From Rhodospirillaceae bacterium (GTDB taxonomy: Bacteria > Pseudomonadota > Alphaproteobacteria > UBA8366), in assembly GCA_002722095.1 (NCBI GenBank), contig PBKG01000006.1:226669-290668 (forward strand): a DNA stretch of 64,000 nt, read 5' to 3'. Shown here piece by piece: positions 1-7,793 of the stretch. The first letter of the stretch is position 1, and the number at the start of each line of letters is the position of its first letter. A program made the translations under genes and the position numbers. The notes beneath the pieces are model-generated. The model saw only the letters and a program-made list of their open reading frames with translations. It did not search any database and had not been told where the DNA came from.

Positions 1-470
1 CGCTCGGCCTCCCGATTTACTATGTCCGGCGCGATATCCGCGATCATCCGGCAAAAATGGGTATGCGCAACAACCGCTATGAAGGCCTCCGCACGGCGGA
101 AAATAACGACCCCGGGATCGCCCATGACCCCGAGGCCGACGACTGGCCCCGGTCATACGCCCCAACCGAAGAAGACGTCATAGTCTACAAAAATAAAAGC
201 TCGGCCTTTTTCGGCACACCACTCGATGCCTGGCTCCGTTACCAAAACGTCGACACGCTGATTGTCTGCGGCATGACCACGAGCGGTTGCGTCCGCGCCA
301 CCGTTACCGATGCGTTCGCGCTAAATTTTCGCGTTACCGTGATAGCGGACGGCTGCAGTGACCTAAGCCCGGCCCAGCATAATGCCAGCCTGTTCGACAT
401 GGACATGAAGTTGGCCGACGTAAAACCGATCGCCGCATTATCCGACGAGCTTAAGGAGCGGTTCGGATAG
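1..470 (+). CDS. Isochorismatase-like cysteine hydrolase (N-carbamoylsarcosine amidase-like), 5' truncated by window edge
   Basis: The reading frame is open from base 3, so the N-terminus lies outside the window. Visible features of the isochorismatase-like fold are the catalytic-cysteine block GMTTSGCVRATVTDAF and an upstream lysine in YKNKSSAFFGT. The TSGCVRAT form is typical of N-carbamoylsarcosine amidase and related amidohydrolases, which release ammonia from carbamoyl or amide substrates through a cysteine thioester. It ends 9 bases before the convergent TctAB-2 stop, so it may belong with that transporter (inference). The family call is firm. The substrate is not, since maleamate or ureidoacrylate hydrolases look alike. 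Confidence 0.8.
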   Translation, partial: LGLPIYYVRRDIRDHPAKMGMRNNRYEGLRTAENNDPGIAHDPEADDWPRSYAPTEEDVIVYKNKSSAFFGTPLDAWLRYQNVDTLIVCGMTTSGCVRATVTDAFALNFRVTVIADGCSDLSPAQHNASLFDMDMKLADVKPIAALSDELKERFG

Positions 471-479
471 ACTGGGTTT

Positions 480-2465
480 CTACTGGAACGGCCAGGGCAA
501 ATTGACATGGAAATAGTATTGCAGGATGCCGCGTGGATATTCGAGCGTCATCAAATGCTGGATCGTGCCTAACAAACAAATAAAGGCGAAGGAATTGAGC
601 GCACAATAGAGATGGCGCACGCCGCCTTTGATGCGAATGAATAGATAGGTGTAGGCGGCGACACCGATCACAAACCCGACCAGCGCCGAGACCAGCAGCA
701 TCAACAACAGCCAGCCCATGTAGTGTTCGCTCGAGCGGTATTCCACGTGCTCGCTGAATTCCTCGCGTTCGGAATCATAAAACACCGAATGCGGCTTCTT
801 CCTAACCAGAAGCTGGACCCCCATCGGAATCAGGAATGCCAACGTGATGCCGCACGCGATTTGCGGATATAGCCCCGACAACCAGGTAACGGTGAAGGAA
901 TTACCTAGCATCACCAGCGTGAACACCAGAATAACGCCGAAAAACACCACTTGCGGCCATCGGCGAATGTGCGTGTGCGGACCGTCTTCAGGCATTTCGG
1001 GCAAGGGCGGCTTGAACTTGGCCGCCGCGATCACCGAGCCAATGGTAAAAATCAACAGCATGATCACGACCGGACGCTCCATGAAGGAAAAGCCATAGGT
1101 TTTGACCGCGTGATAGACCGACTCTTCGACCTTCACCGCCAGCACGAAACCGATCAGCATCGCCGGACGCGGCCAGCCGAACCGTTTCATGTAAACACCG
1201 AGGGTGCTGAAGATGAAAAGGGCAATAAGATCGCCCCAGTCCCGTGTCGCCTGAAAGGCGGCGAAGAAAACGATGCCGAACATGAAGGGGGCGACCAGCA
1301 CATACCGGATCAAGGTAATCTTGGCGAGTTGGCCCGCCAGCACGGTGCATAAGCCTGCGCCGACTACATTGGCAATCGCGATCGACCAAATCATGACATA
1401 GACGAGATCGAGCTGGTCGGTCACCAATTCGACACCGGGCTCGATACCGATCAGCACGAACCCGCCGAGCAGAATCGCCATGCCGCCGGAGCCGGGAATA
1501 CCGAACAGGATTGTTGGGATCAGGGCGCCGCCTTCCTTCGCGTTATTCGCGGATTCCGGTGCGATCACGCCGCGAACATCGCCGGTGCCGTAGCTTTCCT
1601 TGTTGTCGGTAGTCTGAATGGCATGGCTATAGGCGATCCAATCGATCACCGTGCCGCCCAGGCCCGGTAGGGCACCAACGAGGCAGCCGATGACCGCGCA
1701 GCGCAGCGACAGCCACCAATCCTTACACCAATCGAAAAAGCCCCGTGTCCAGCCCGATCCGAGTTTCTCGCTTTTTGAGATCGCCCATTGCCGCCGCAAA
1801 AGATCGACGATCTCAGGGGTCGCAAACATCGATAGACCCAACACCACCAACGGAATCGGCTCGATCAGATATTCGGTTCCGAAGGTAAGGCGTAAATCGC
1901 CCATCATTGGCGCAGCACCGATGGCGCCGAGCATGAGACCCATGCCGCAACTGGCGAAGCCTTTGATTGGGTTTAGGCCCGTCAACATGCCAACCATGGT
2001 GAGCGCAAGCACGATCAGCATCATTTGCTCGCCGAAACCGATCGTATTCAAAATTGGAATGGCAAAGAAAATCGCGAAAGACAGCACCACAGCACCGAAG
2101 ACGCCGCCAAACAGCGATGAAATGAAGGCCGCCGACAGTGCCCGCGCGCCCTCGCCTTGCTTCGACATGGGAAAACCGTCGACCACCGTCGCCTGACTGC
2201 CCGAGGTGCCCGGAATGCCCATGAGCACCGAGGGGAACGTGTCCGACGTGGTGGTGACCGATTGCAAACCAATCATCATTGCCAAGGCCAACGAGGGTTC
2301 GGTTCCATAAAGGAAGGGCAATATGATCGCGAGCCCCGCCGTGCCCCCAAGACCCGGCAGAATACCCATGGTTAAGCCCAGCAGCACGCCGCCCCATAGG
2401 GCGAGCAGATGATGCCAAGTGAAAATGGTCTCGAGTGCCTTTACGGCTGCTTCTTCGATAGAAAT
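480..2465 (-). CDS. TctA-TctB fusion permease of a tripartite tricarboxylate transporter (copy 2)
   Basis: This is a 661-residue inner-membrane protein. The TctA part (about 1-500) carries the family's repeated half motif, GILPGLGG near the start and GALPGLGG in the middle. The last 160 or so residues form about four hydrophobic segments like the small subunit TctB, so TctA and TctB appear fused. No ATG, GTG or TTG precedes residue 27 in frame. A GGAGG sits 7 bases before an ATT at 2465, and the copy next door has the same arrangement, so I start here. Starting at the GTG at 2387 would cut off the first helix. It is very similar to the upstream copy and has exactly the same length. TTT systems take up citrate or other carboxylates using a sodium or proton gradient; the substrate is unknown. 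Confidence 0.85.
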   Translation of the reverse strand: MSIEEAAVKALETIFTWHHLLALWGGVLLGLTMGILPGLGGTAGLAIILPFLYGTEPSLALAMMIGLQSVTTTSDTFPSVLMGIPGTSGSQATVVDGFPMSKQGEGARALSAAFISSLFGGVFGAVVLSFAIFFAIPILNTIGFGEQMMLIVLALTMVGMLTGLNPIKGFASCGMGLMLGAIGAAPMMGDLRLTFGTEYLIEPIPLVVLGLSMFATPEIVDLLRRQWAISKSEKLGSGWTRGFFDWCKDWWLSLRCAVIGCLVGALPGLGGTVIDWIAYSHAIQTTDNKESYGTGDVRGVIAPESANNAKEGGALIPTILFGIPGSGGMAILLGGFVLIGIEPGVELVTDQLDLVYVMIWSIAIANVVGAGLCTVLAGQLAKITLIRYVLVAPFMFGIVFFAAFQATRDWGDLIALFIFSTLGVYMKRFGWPRPAMLIGFVLAVKVEESVYHAVKTYGFSFMERPVVIMLLIFTIGSVIAAAKFKPPLPEMPEDGPHTHIRRWPQVVFFGVILVFTLVMLGNSFTVTWLSGLYPQIACGITLAFLIPMGVQLLVRKKPHSVFYDSEREEFSEHVEYRSSEHYMGWLLLMLLVSALVGFVIGVAAYTYLFIRIKGGVRHLYCALNSFAFICLLGTIQHLMTLEYPRGILQYYFHVNLPWPFQ

Positions 2466-2472
2466 GGCCGAA

Positions 2473-2477
2473 CCTCC
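2473..2477 (-). promoter_or_regulatory. Shine-Dalgarno that decides an ATT start for TctAB copy 2
   Basis: A perfect GGAGG lies 7 bases upstream of ATT (2465-2463). The frame upstream reaches a TAA without meeting ATG, GTG or TTG. The next ordinary start is a GTG 26 codons inside, with no comparable ribosome site. Confidence 0.6.
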
Positions 2478-2543
2478 CCAAGTGCCGACTTATATAGTGC
2501 CTTTTTTAGCTCAGCTGAGCCGGATTGGAAAACCCGGTAGCCC

Positions 2544-4529
2544 TTACTGGAACGGCCAGGGCAAGTTGACCCCGAGATAGAGTTGCAAAATGCCGCGCGG
2601 GTATTCGAGCGTCATCAGATGCTGCACCGTCCCCAACACGCAAATAAATGCGAAGGAATTGATGGCACAATAAAGATGTCTGACCCCGCCTTTGACCCTA
2701 ATGAAGGTATAGGTGAAGATCGCAACGCCGATCACGAACCCAAAGATCGCGGACGCTCCAATCATTACCAGCAACCAACCGAGATAGTGTTCGCTCGATC
2801 GGTACTCGATATGCTCGCTGAACGTTTCGCGTTCGGAATCGTAAAACACCGAACTCGGTTTCTGCAGCGTTAGCAATTTGTACCCAAGCGGAATTAGGAA
2901 CGCCAAAGTCATGCCGCAGGCAACCTGCGGATAGACACCCGATAGCCAAACGACGGTGAAGGAGTTGCCTAAAAGCAGCAAAGTGAACGCAAGGACGACG
3001 GCGAAAAAGATCAGTTGCGGCCGCCTGTCGATATGCGTGTGCGGGCCGTCTTCCGGCATTTCCGGCAGCGGTGGCTTGAATTTGGCGGCTGCGAACAGCG
3101 ACAGGACCGTGAGAATTATCAACACGATCGTGAAGGGACGCTCGAGGAACGTAAAGCCATAGGTTTTGATCGCATGATATACGGAGGCTTCGACTTTTTC
3201 CGCCAACACAAAGCCGATCAGCATCGCCGGTCGCGGCCAGCCGAACCGCTTCATATAAACGCCGAGAACGCTGGCCAGGAATAGCCCGATAATATCGCCC
3301 CAGTCGCGGGTGGCCTGGAAGGCTGCAAAGAATATCAAGCCGAACATGAAGGGCGCGACCAGCACGTAGCGGATCAAGGTTATCTTCGCTAGTTGGCCGG
3401 CCAGCACAGTGCTAAGCCCCGCACCCAATACGTTGGCGAGCGCGACCGACCAGATCATGATGTAAACGAGATTAAGTTGGTCGGTGACCAGCTCGACACC
3501 GGGTTCGATACCGATCAGCACGAAGCCGCCGAGCAGAATCGCCATCGAGCCCGAACCCGGAATTCCGAACAGAATGGTTGGGATCAGGGCGCCGCCCTCC
3601 TTGGCGTTGTTGGCGGATTCCGGCGCGATCACCCCGCGCACGTCCCCCGTACCGTAGTTTTCCTTGTCTTCGGTCGTCTGAATGGCATGGCTGTAGGCGA
3701 TCCAATCGATCACCGTACCGCCGAGACCGGGCAACGCGCCAACCAAGCAGCCGATTGCGGCGCACCTGAGCGACAGCCACCAGTTTTTGCACCAATCAAA
3801 GAAACCCTGGGTCCAACCGGCGCCGAGTTCCTCGGATTCCGAGATCGCCCATTGCCGGCGCAGAAGATCGATGATTTCCGGCGTCGCAAACATGGCAAGT
3901 CCCATGATCACCAACGGAATTTGCTCAATCAGATATTCGGTGCCGAAAGTCAGCCGGTGGTCGCCCATCATCGGCGCCGCACCGATGGCTCCCAGCATCA
4001 AACCTATGCCGCAACTGGCAAAACCCTTAATCGGGTTCAGACCGGTCAACATGCCGATCATCGTCAGTGCCAGCACGATCAGCATCATCTGTTCGCCGAA
4101 GCCGACATTCTCCAGCAGAGGAACTGCGAAGAAAATTGCGAAGGAGAGCACAGCGGCACCAAAAATGCCGCCAAACATCGAAGAAATGAACGCCGCCGCC
4201 AAAGCGCGGGCGCCCTCGCCCTTTTTCGACATGGGAAATCCGTCGACGACCGTCGCCTGACTGCCGGAAGTCCCGGGAATTCCCATCAATACCGACGGGA
4301 AGGTGTCCGACGTCACCGTCACCGACTGCAAGCCGATCATCATGGCAAGGGCGACCGAGGGTTCGGTGCCGTAAAGGAATGGCAGGATAAGCGCCAGCCC
4401 GGCGGTACCGCCCAGTCCCGGAAGAATGCCCATGGTGAGGCCGATCAGCACGCCGCCCCAAAGGGCCGCCATGTGATGCCACGTAAATATCGTGTTCAGT
4501 GCCTTTACGGCTGCTTCTTCGAAAGAAAT
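2544..4529 (-). CDS. TctA-TctB fusion permease of a tripartite tricarboxylate transporter (copy 1)
   Basis: This 661-residue permease is the tandem paralogue of the downstream copy. It has the two TctA half motifs (GILPGLGG and GALPGLGG) and a fused TctB-like C-terminal membrane domain ending NLPWPFQ. The predicted N-terminus ISFEEAAVKAL begins at an ATT 8 bases after GGAGG; the only downstream alternative is ATG at 4472, which would remove the first helix. It follows tctC and the terminator at 4574-4602, so it probably gets only read-through transcription. Having two permeases for one binding protein suggests a recent tandem duplication, perhaps with altered specificity. Differences are concentrated in membrane segments and the C-terminal third. 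Confidence 0.85.
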   Translation of the reverse strand: MSFEEAAVKALNTIFTWHHMAALWGGVLIGLTMGILPGLGGTAGLALILPFLYGTEPSVALAMMIGLQSVTVTSDTFPSVLMGIPGTSGSQATVVDGFPMSKKGEGARALAAAFISSMFGGIFGAAVLSFAIFFAVPLLENVGFGEQMMLIVLALTMIGMLTGLNPIKGFASCGIGLMLGAIGAAPMMGDHRLTFGTEYLIEQIPLVIMGLAMFATPEIIDLLRRQWAISESEELGAGWTQGFFDWCKNWWLSLRCAAIGCLVGALPGLGGTVIDWIAYSHAIQTTEDKENYGTGDVRGVIAPESANNAKEGGALIPTILFGIPGSGSMAILLGGFVLIGIEPGVELVTDQLNLVYIMIWSVALANVLGAGLSTVLAGQLAKITLIRYVLVAPFMFGLIFFAAFQATRDWGDIIGLFLASVLGVYMKRFGWPRPAMLIGFVLAEKVEASVYHAIKTYGFTFLERPFTIVLIILTVLSLFAAAKFKPPLPEMPEDGPHTHIDRRPQLIFFAVVLAFTLLLLGNSFTVVWLSGVYPQVACGMTLAFLIPLGYKLLTLQKPSSVFYDSERETFSEHIEYRSSEHYLGWLLVMIGASAIFGFVIGVAIFTYTFIRVKGGVRHLYCAINSFAFICVLGTVQHLMTLEYPRGILQLYLGVNLPWPFQ

Positions 4530-4537
4530 GGGACCAC

Positions 4538-4542
4538 CCTCC
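4538..4542 (-). promoter_or_regulatory. Shine-Dalgarno that decides an ATT start for TctAB copy 1
   Basis: GGAGG lies 8 bases before ATT (4529-4527). No in-frame ATG, GTG or TTG lies between it and residue 20. A GTG within the ribosome site is out of frame. Confidence 0.6.
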
Positions 4543-4573
4543 CCCAGGCAGATTATTTTTTGTTTTTAAATTT

Positions 4574-4602
4574 AAAAAAAACCGGCACCCGAGAGTGCCG
4601 GT
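4574..4602 (-). terminator. Rho-independent terminator after tctC
   Basis: A perfect 8-bp stem, ACCGGCAC with GTGCCGGT (4581-4602), has a 6-base loop. In the minus direction it is followed at once by a run of seven T. It sits 14 bases past the tctC stop and before TctAB copy 1, a layout that would give more binding protein than permease. Confidence 0.88.
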
Positions 4603-4615
4603 CTATATCGTCAGA

Positions 4616-5719
4616 CTAGATATTCACGTCGTAACGCTTTTTGATCCAAGCCCGCATCCACTTGCGAACCTCGGGCTTCATTGTCGTCGCATTGCGAAGA
4701 ATTTTCCTGGCATTGGCGCCAAACGCACGCGGCAACTTGCCAAAACGTTTCTCGGCGAGTTTCCGGAATTCCGGATCCTTGTCGATCTTATGCATCGCAG
4801 CCTGATAGGCATCGACGACCTTTTTCGGCGTGCCCTTCGGCAACGCAATCGCCTTGGACGCATTTACGCCGATACCGACGAAGTTCTTATAGGCTTCCCA
4901 CATGGGACCGGACGGCTTTTTACCATTAATGGCTTCATAGGCTTCGCCGACGGTCGGCAGGTTCGGGAAAGTCAGATCGCGCGCGATGCCGCCTTTGCCA
5001 TCGAGATAACCGAACGACATGTACGGCGCTACCGTGCCCTTTTTCTCGTGCTTCTTAACCTTTTTGATATAGGGGCCGGTTGCATCGTAGTTCAGCGACA
5101 ATTCTTTACGATTATACGCTTTGCGCTGTTTGGAAGTGCTGAGCCCGAAAGTGGTGTCGTGAGAAATACCGAGCAGTGCATAGGCCAAAGTGCCGCGGAG
5201 ACCCGCATCCACCGGATTTTTGGTTCCGTTGGACAGGCCCTTTGTTGCGCGCAGAGCCTTGATATCCGACGCAACGTTCTTACCGAACCCTTTCAGACCT
5301 TTGACGATCTTCGGGTTGCTGTAGAAAATATTGCCGCGCGGGATCAAGATCACCGGGTGCCACGACAGAACGTCATACTTCACTTTTTTGGCTTTCATCG
5401 TATAGGCGGTGAGCGCCGAGGAAGAAACGCCGATGATCATGGTGCCATCCGGGCGTCCTTCGCGCTGAAACTTGTTCGACGCCTTGGAGCCTGCACCACC
5501 CGGCTGGTTCAACACCAGAATGGTGGGGTTGCCAGGCAGATATTTGGTCAAAAACGGCTGAAAGATACGCGCCATCGTATCCGTGCCGCCGCCTTCTTTA
5601 TAAGGCACGATAAAAGTGACCTTTTTGTCTTTTAGGCTGAACGCCGAAGCCGGCGTAACGAATGCCGCCGCCGCGAATGCCGCAGCGGACAGTAATCCGA
5701 TTTTTCGTGTGATAGACAT
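4616..5719 (-). CDS. TctC-family periplasmic substrate-binding protein of a tripartite tricarboxylate transporter
   Basis: A 367-residue extracytoplasmic solute receptor. Residues 1-26 are a clear Sec signal peptide (MSITRKIG, a hydrophobic core, then PASA). Next come the family-typical VTFIVPYKEGGGTDTMAR and later NQPGGAGSKASN, the pyrrolidone-carboxylate-binding loops of TctC/Bug proteins. GGAGG lies 7 bases before ATG. It leads the transporter operon, ahead of the two TctAB fusions. It is unusually rich in Lys and Arg, and it is longer than the roughly 325 residues common for the family. The ligand is unknown; carboxylates are most common in the family. Confidence 0.85.
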   Translation of the reverse strand: MSITRKIGLLSAAAFAAAAFVTPASAFSLKDKKVTFIVPYKEGGGTDTMARIFQPFLTKYLPGNPTILVLNQPGGAGSKASNKFQREGRPDGTMIIGVSSSALTAYTMKAKKVKYDVLSWHPVILIPRGNIFYSNPKIVKGLKGFGKNVASDIKALRATKGLSNGTKNPVDAGLRGTLAYALLGISHDTTFGLSTSKQRKAYNRKELSLNYDATGPYIKKVKKHEKKGTVAPYMSFGYLDGKGGIARDLTFPNLPTVGEAYEAINGKKPSGPMWEAYKNFVGIGVNASKAIALPKGTPKKVVDAYQAAMHKIDKDPEFRKLAEKRFGKLPRAFGANARKILRNATTMKPEVRKWMRAWIKKRYDVNI

Positions 5720-6046
5720 ATAATGTCCTCCCTAAACATGGACCGTGTAGCAACACGCCGGTTGTTTCCAACAGGGAGAACGCCTCACATTGCGAGCCAT
5801 TTCCCGAGAACCCGGCGAAACGGCGTCTTGAATTTTATTTTTCGTTGCACGCGAATCTTCCGTCCGCCTAGGCAAATGGTCTTTTTTTAAAGACGCTTAA
5901 TCATATTGTGTGGTCAGATTGTCGCAGGAGTCAATCCAGTGAAATTCGTAGGCGCCAGAATTTGGCGTCTCCAGGAGCGCCATTGGCTATTCTCCCATAT
6001 GAGTTATAGTGAATCTGCATGATCGTTATTGAAAGGGGTCTAATCC
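5720..6046. other. Divergent intergenic region between tctC and the selenoprotein operon
   Basis: These 327 bases hold the tctC ribosome site, a short AT-rich inverted repeat (GTCTTT and AAAGAC around TTTT, 5879-5894), an imperfect GGCGCCA/TGGCGTC hairpin near 5951-5970, and a sigma70-like promoter facing right at 5983-6010. I see no gene in it and no convincing promoter for tctC. Confidence 0.5.
5983..6010 (+). promoter_or_regulatory. Putative sigma70 promoter of the selenoprotein operon
   Basis: TTGGCT (5983-5988), 16 bases, TATAGT (6005-6010), about 36 bases before the start codon, with AAAGGGG (6032-6038) as ribosome site. Confidence 0.5.
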
Positions 6047-6637
6047 ATGTCAGAAATCCAGGTACACATTCCTATTGATGTTCGGGATGTGCCACCCATG
6101 GACCTGGCGCCGCGAAAAGACAGCTTGAAGGGGCTTAAAATCGGCCTTTTGGACAATGGTAAAGAATTTACCGACCATGTCATGGAAGGCTTGAAGGAAG
6201 CTCTGGAAGGCGATCACGGCGTAGGAGAGGTCGTATTTTGGCGCAAGGGCTTTCCCTCGAAAGCCGCACCCTTCATCGAGCAGATGGCGTCATCGGTCGA
6301 TGTCGCCGTCAGTGGTGTCGGTCACTGAGGCTCGTCCTCTCCGTGGAGCGTCCATGACGCCGTGGCCCTTGAATCCCAAGGGATCCCAACCGTAACGCTG
6401 ATTAGCTGCTCTTTTTGTACTCTGGCCCAGGCGGTCTCGAGCCAGCTGGACTATCCGGGGCTGCCAATTCATCTGCTGCCGCATCCGCTCGGCCATTCGG
6501 ATCTCGACGTGGTCAAAAACCGGGGTCGCGAGGCAGCGTCGGAAGTTGTGCGCATTTTGACGACACCCAACGAAGTTCTTGCCGCTGAATTCACCGACAA
6601 GGAATTTCCCCTGCCGGAACACGCGGTCGGTCGATAA
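6047..6637 (+). CDS. UGSC-family selenoprotein with selenocysteine encoded by in-frame TGA
   Basis: Read continuously, this encodes 196 residues with TGA (6326-6328) as selenocysteine 94. Both halves are in the same frame and only make one family member when joined: VSGVGH-U-GSSSPWSVHD, then LESQGIPTV and HLLPHPLGH. From family knowledge, UGSC-family (seleno)proteins have U or C at this point, followed by GSC, and a SVHD...GIPTV...PHPLG sequence. Here the motif is U-G-S-S, so the usual Cys three residues later is missing, but a CxxC (C121-SF-C124) follows. The role is probably redox, but no reaction is established. A candidate SECIS follows the TGA. The alternative, a true stop or sequencing error giving two broken halves, is less likely because conservation straddles the TGA without a frame change. 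Confidence 0.82.
6329..6361 (+). promoter_or_regulatory. Candidate bacterial SECIS element
   Basis: Just after the TGA, the RNA can form a bulged stem: GGC with GCC, GTC with GAC, then an apical CTCC/GGAG whose tip holds G-U about 15 bases from the TGA. This matches the general bacterial design, an apical loop with an exposed G close behind UGA. It was folded by eye only. Confidence 0.5.
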
Positions 6638-6667
6638 AAAAATTGGCCACCTGAACGGAGCAAGAAT

Positions 6668-7738
6668 ATGGCGGTCAAGCCCATCAACGAACTGACGGAG
6701 GGAGAAGTCCGCCTTCCAGACGACCTCGAACTGGTCAATGATCATTTCTACGAAAAGGGCTGGACCGACGGCTTGCCGATAATTCCGCCAACCGAAGAAC
6801 GTATCGAGCGTATGTTGGGCGGCATGGCCTGGCGTGATCCCGATGCATTGATCGGCGAGGTACCGCCGTTTCAGGGCAACGCCACGTTGCGCAAAGTCGC
6901 GGTCAACGCGGTTATGGCCGGCGCCAAGCCGGAATTCCTTCCGGTTATCGTTGCTGCACTCGAGGCCACTCTGGAAGAGCGTTACGGCCTGCATCACCGT
7001 CAAACCACTACTCATGCCGCCGCGCCCTTGATTATCGTCAGCGGTCCGATCGTCGACGAGCTCAATATCAATTACGGCAATGGCTGTTTCGGGCCCGGCT
7101 GGCGCGCGAACGCCACCATCGGGCGGGCACTCCGGCTCGTTCACCTCAATCTCGGTGGCGCAGTTCCGGCGGTTGTCGATTTCGCCCAGCACGCACATCC
7201 CGGCAAATTCACCTATTGCATCGGCGAACATCAAAAAGCCAATCCGTGGGACCCGGTGCATGTGGACCGCGGTTACAAGGCCGACGACAGCGTGGTCACC
7301 GTGGCCCAATGCGAAGCACCGCACAGCATGACCGAAAATATGCGCACCGCGCCGGAAGATATCCTGGAAGTTTTCGCAGATTCGATGGCGACCCTCGGCT
7401 GCAACAATCTGTATTCCCAAGGCGAACCGGTATTGGTGATCTGCCCCGAGCACGCGGCCTATTTTCATGCCGGCGGCTGGACTAAGGAAACAATCCGTCA
7501 GAAAGTTTATGAGCAGGCTCGCCAGCCGTGGCGCTTGGTGGAGGGGCGGGGCAAGGCCCATGGACCGTTTTTCCCCGAGGAGGGCGACAAGAGCGACCCG
7601 GAATCGATGGTTCCGATCATCAATCGGCCCGTGGATCTGGTGGTCGTGATCGCCGGCGGCGCCGGGGGCAAATCCATGTGGTGCCCGACCGCAGGAGCAC
7701 AAACTTTGAGCGCGGATAAACTGATCGAACGCGGTTAA
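6668..7738 (+). CDS. Conserved protein of unknown function, operon partner of the UGSC selenoprotein
   Basis: A 356-residue soluble protein with no signal peptide. It starts 30 bases after the selenoprotein stop, with GGAG upstream, so the two are surely co-transcribed. The N-terminus has the recognisable string KGWTDGLPIIPPTEERIERM, which I associate with uncharacterised proteins found with UGSC-family genes. The centre has NGCFGPGWRANATIGRA, and the C-terminus VDLVVVIAGGAGGKSMW. That last block resembles the stretch around selenocysteine in its neighbour, with Ala in place of Sec, so the two may be distant relatives forming a complex (inference). No catalytic motif I can name. Confidence 0.75.
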   Translation: MAVKPINELTEGEVRLPDDLELVNDHFYEKGWTDGLPIIPPTEERIERMLGGMAWRDPDALIGEVPPFQGNATLRKVAVNAVMAGAKPEFLPVIVAALEATLEERYGLHHRQTTTHAAAPLIIVSGPIVDELNINYGNGCFGPGWRANATIGRALRLVHLNLGGAVPAVVDFAQHAHPGKFTYCIGEHQKANPWDPVHVDRGYKADDSVVTVAQCEAPHSMTENMRTAPEDILEVFADSMATLGCNNLYSQGEPVLVICPEHAAYFHAGGWTKETIRQKVYEQARQPWRLVEGRGKAHGPFFPEEGDKSDPESMVPIINRPVDLVVVIAGGAGGKSMWCPTAGAQTLSADKLIERG

Positions 7739-7793
7739 GCGCCCGGTACCTTCCCTTAGCCTTTCAGGCCGTTAGATTTTCAGGGTTTTTAAA

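Noticed and set aside
3393..4619. A 408-codon plus-strand frame
   Set aside because: Antisense to TctAB copy 1 and runs across the tctC terminator; low-complexity His/Arg/Gln-rich translation.
6326..6328. TGA as a sequencing error or pseudogene stop
   Set aside because: No frame change occurs, family conservation continues on both sides, and the stop falls exactly at the family's U/C position. Still to be confirmed by the presence of Sec machinery.
6290..7702. A 470-codon open frame on the minus strand
   Set aside because: It is antisense to the selenoprotein partner and lacks any recognisable domain. Its Arg/His-rich composition is that of a shadow frame in GC-rich DNA.
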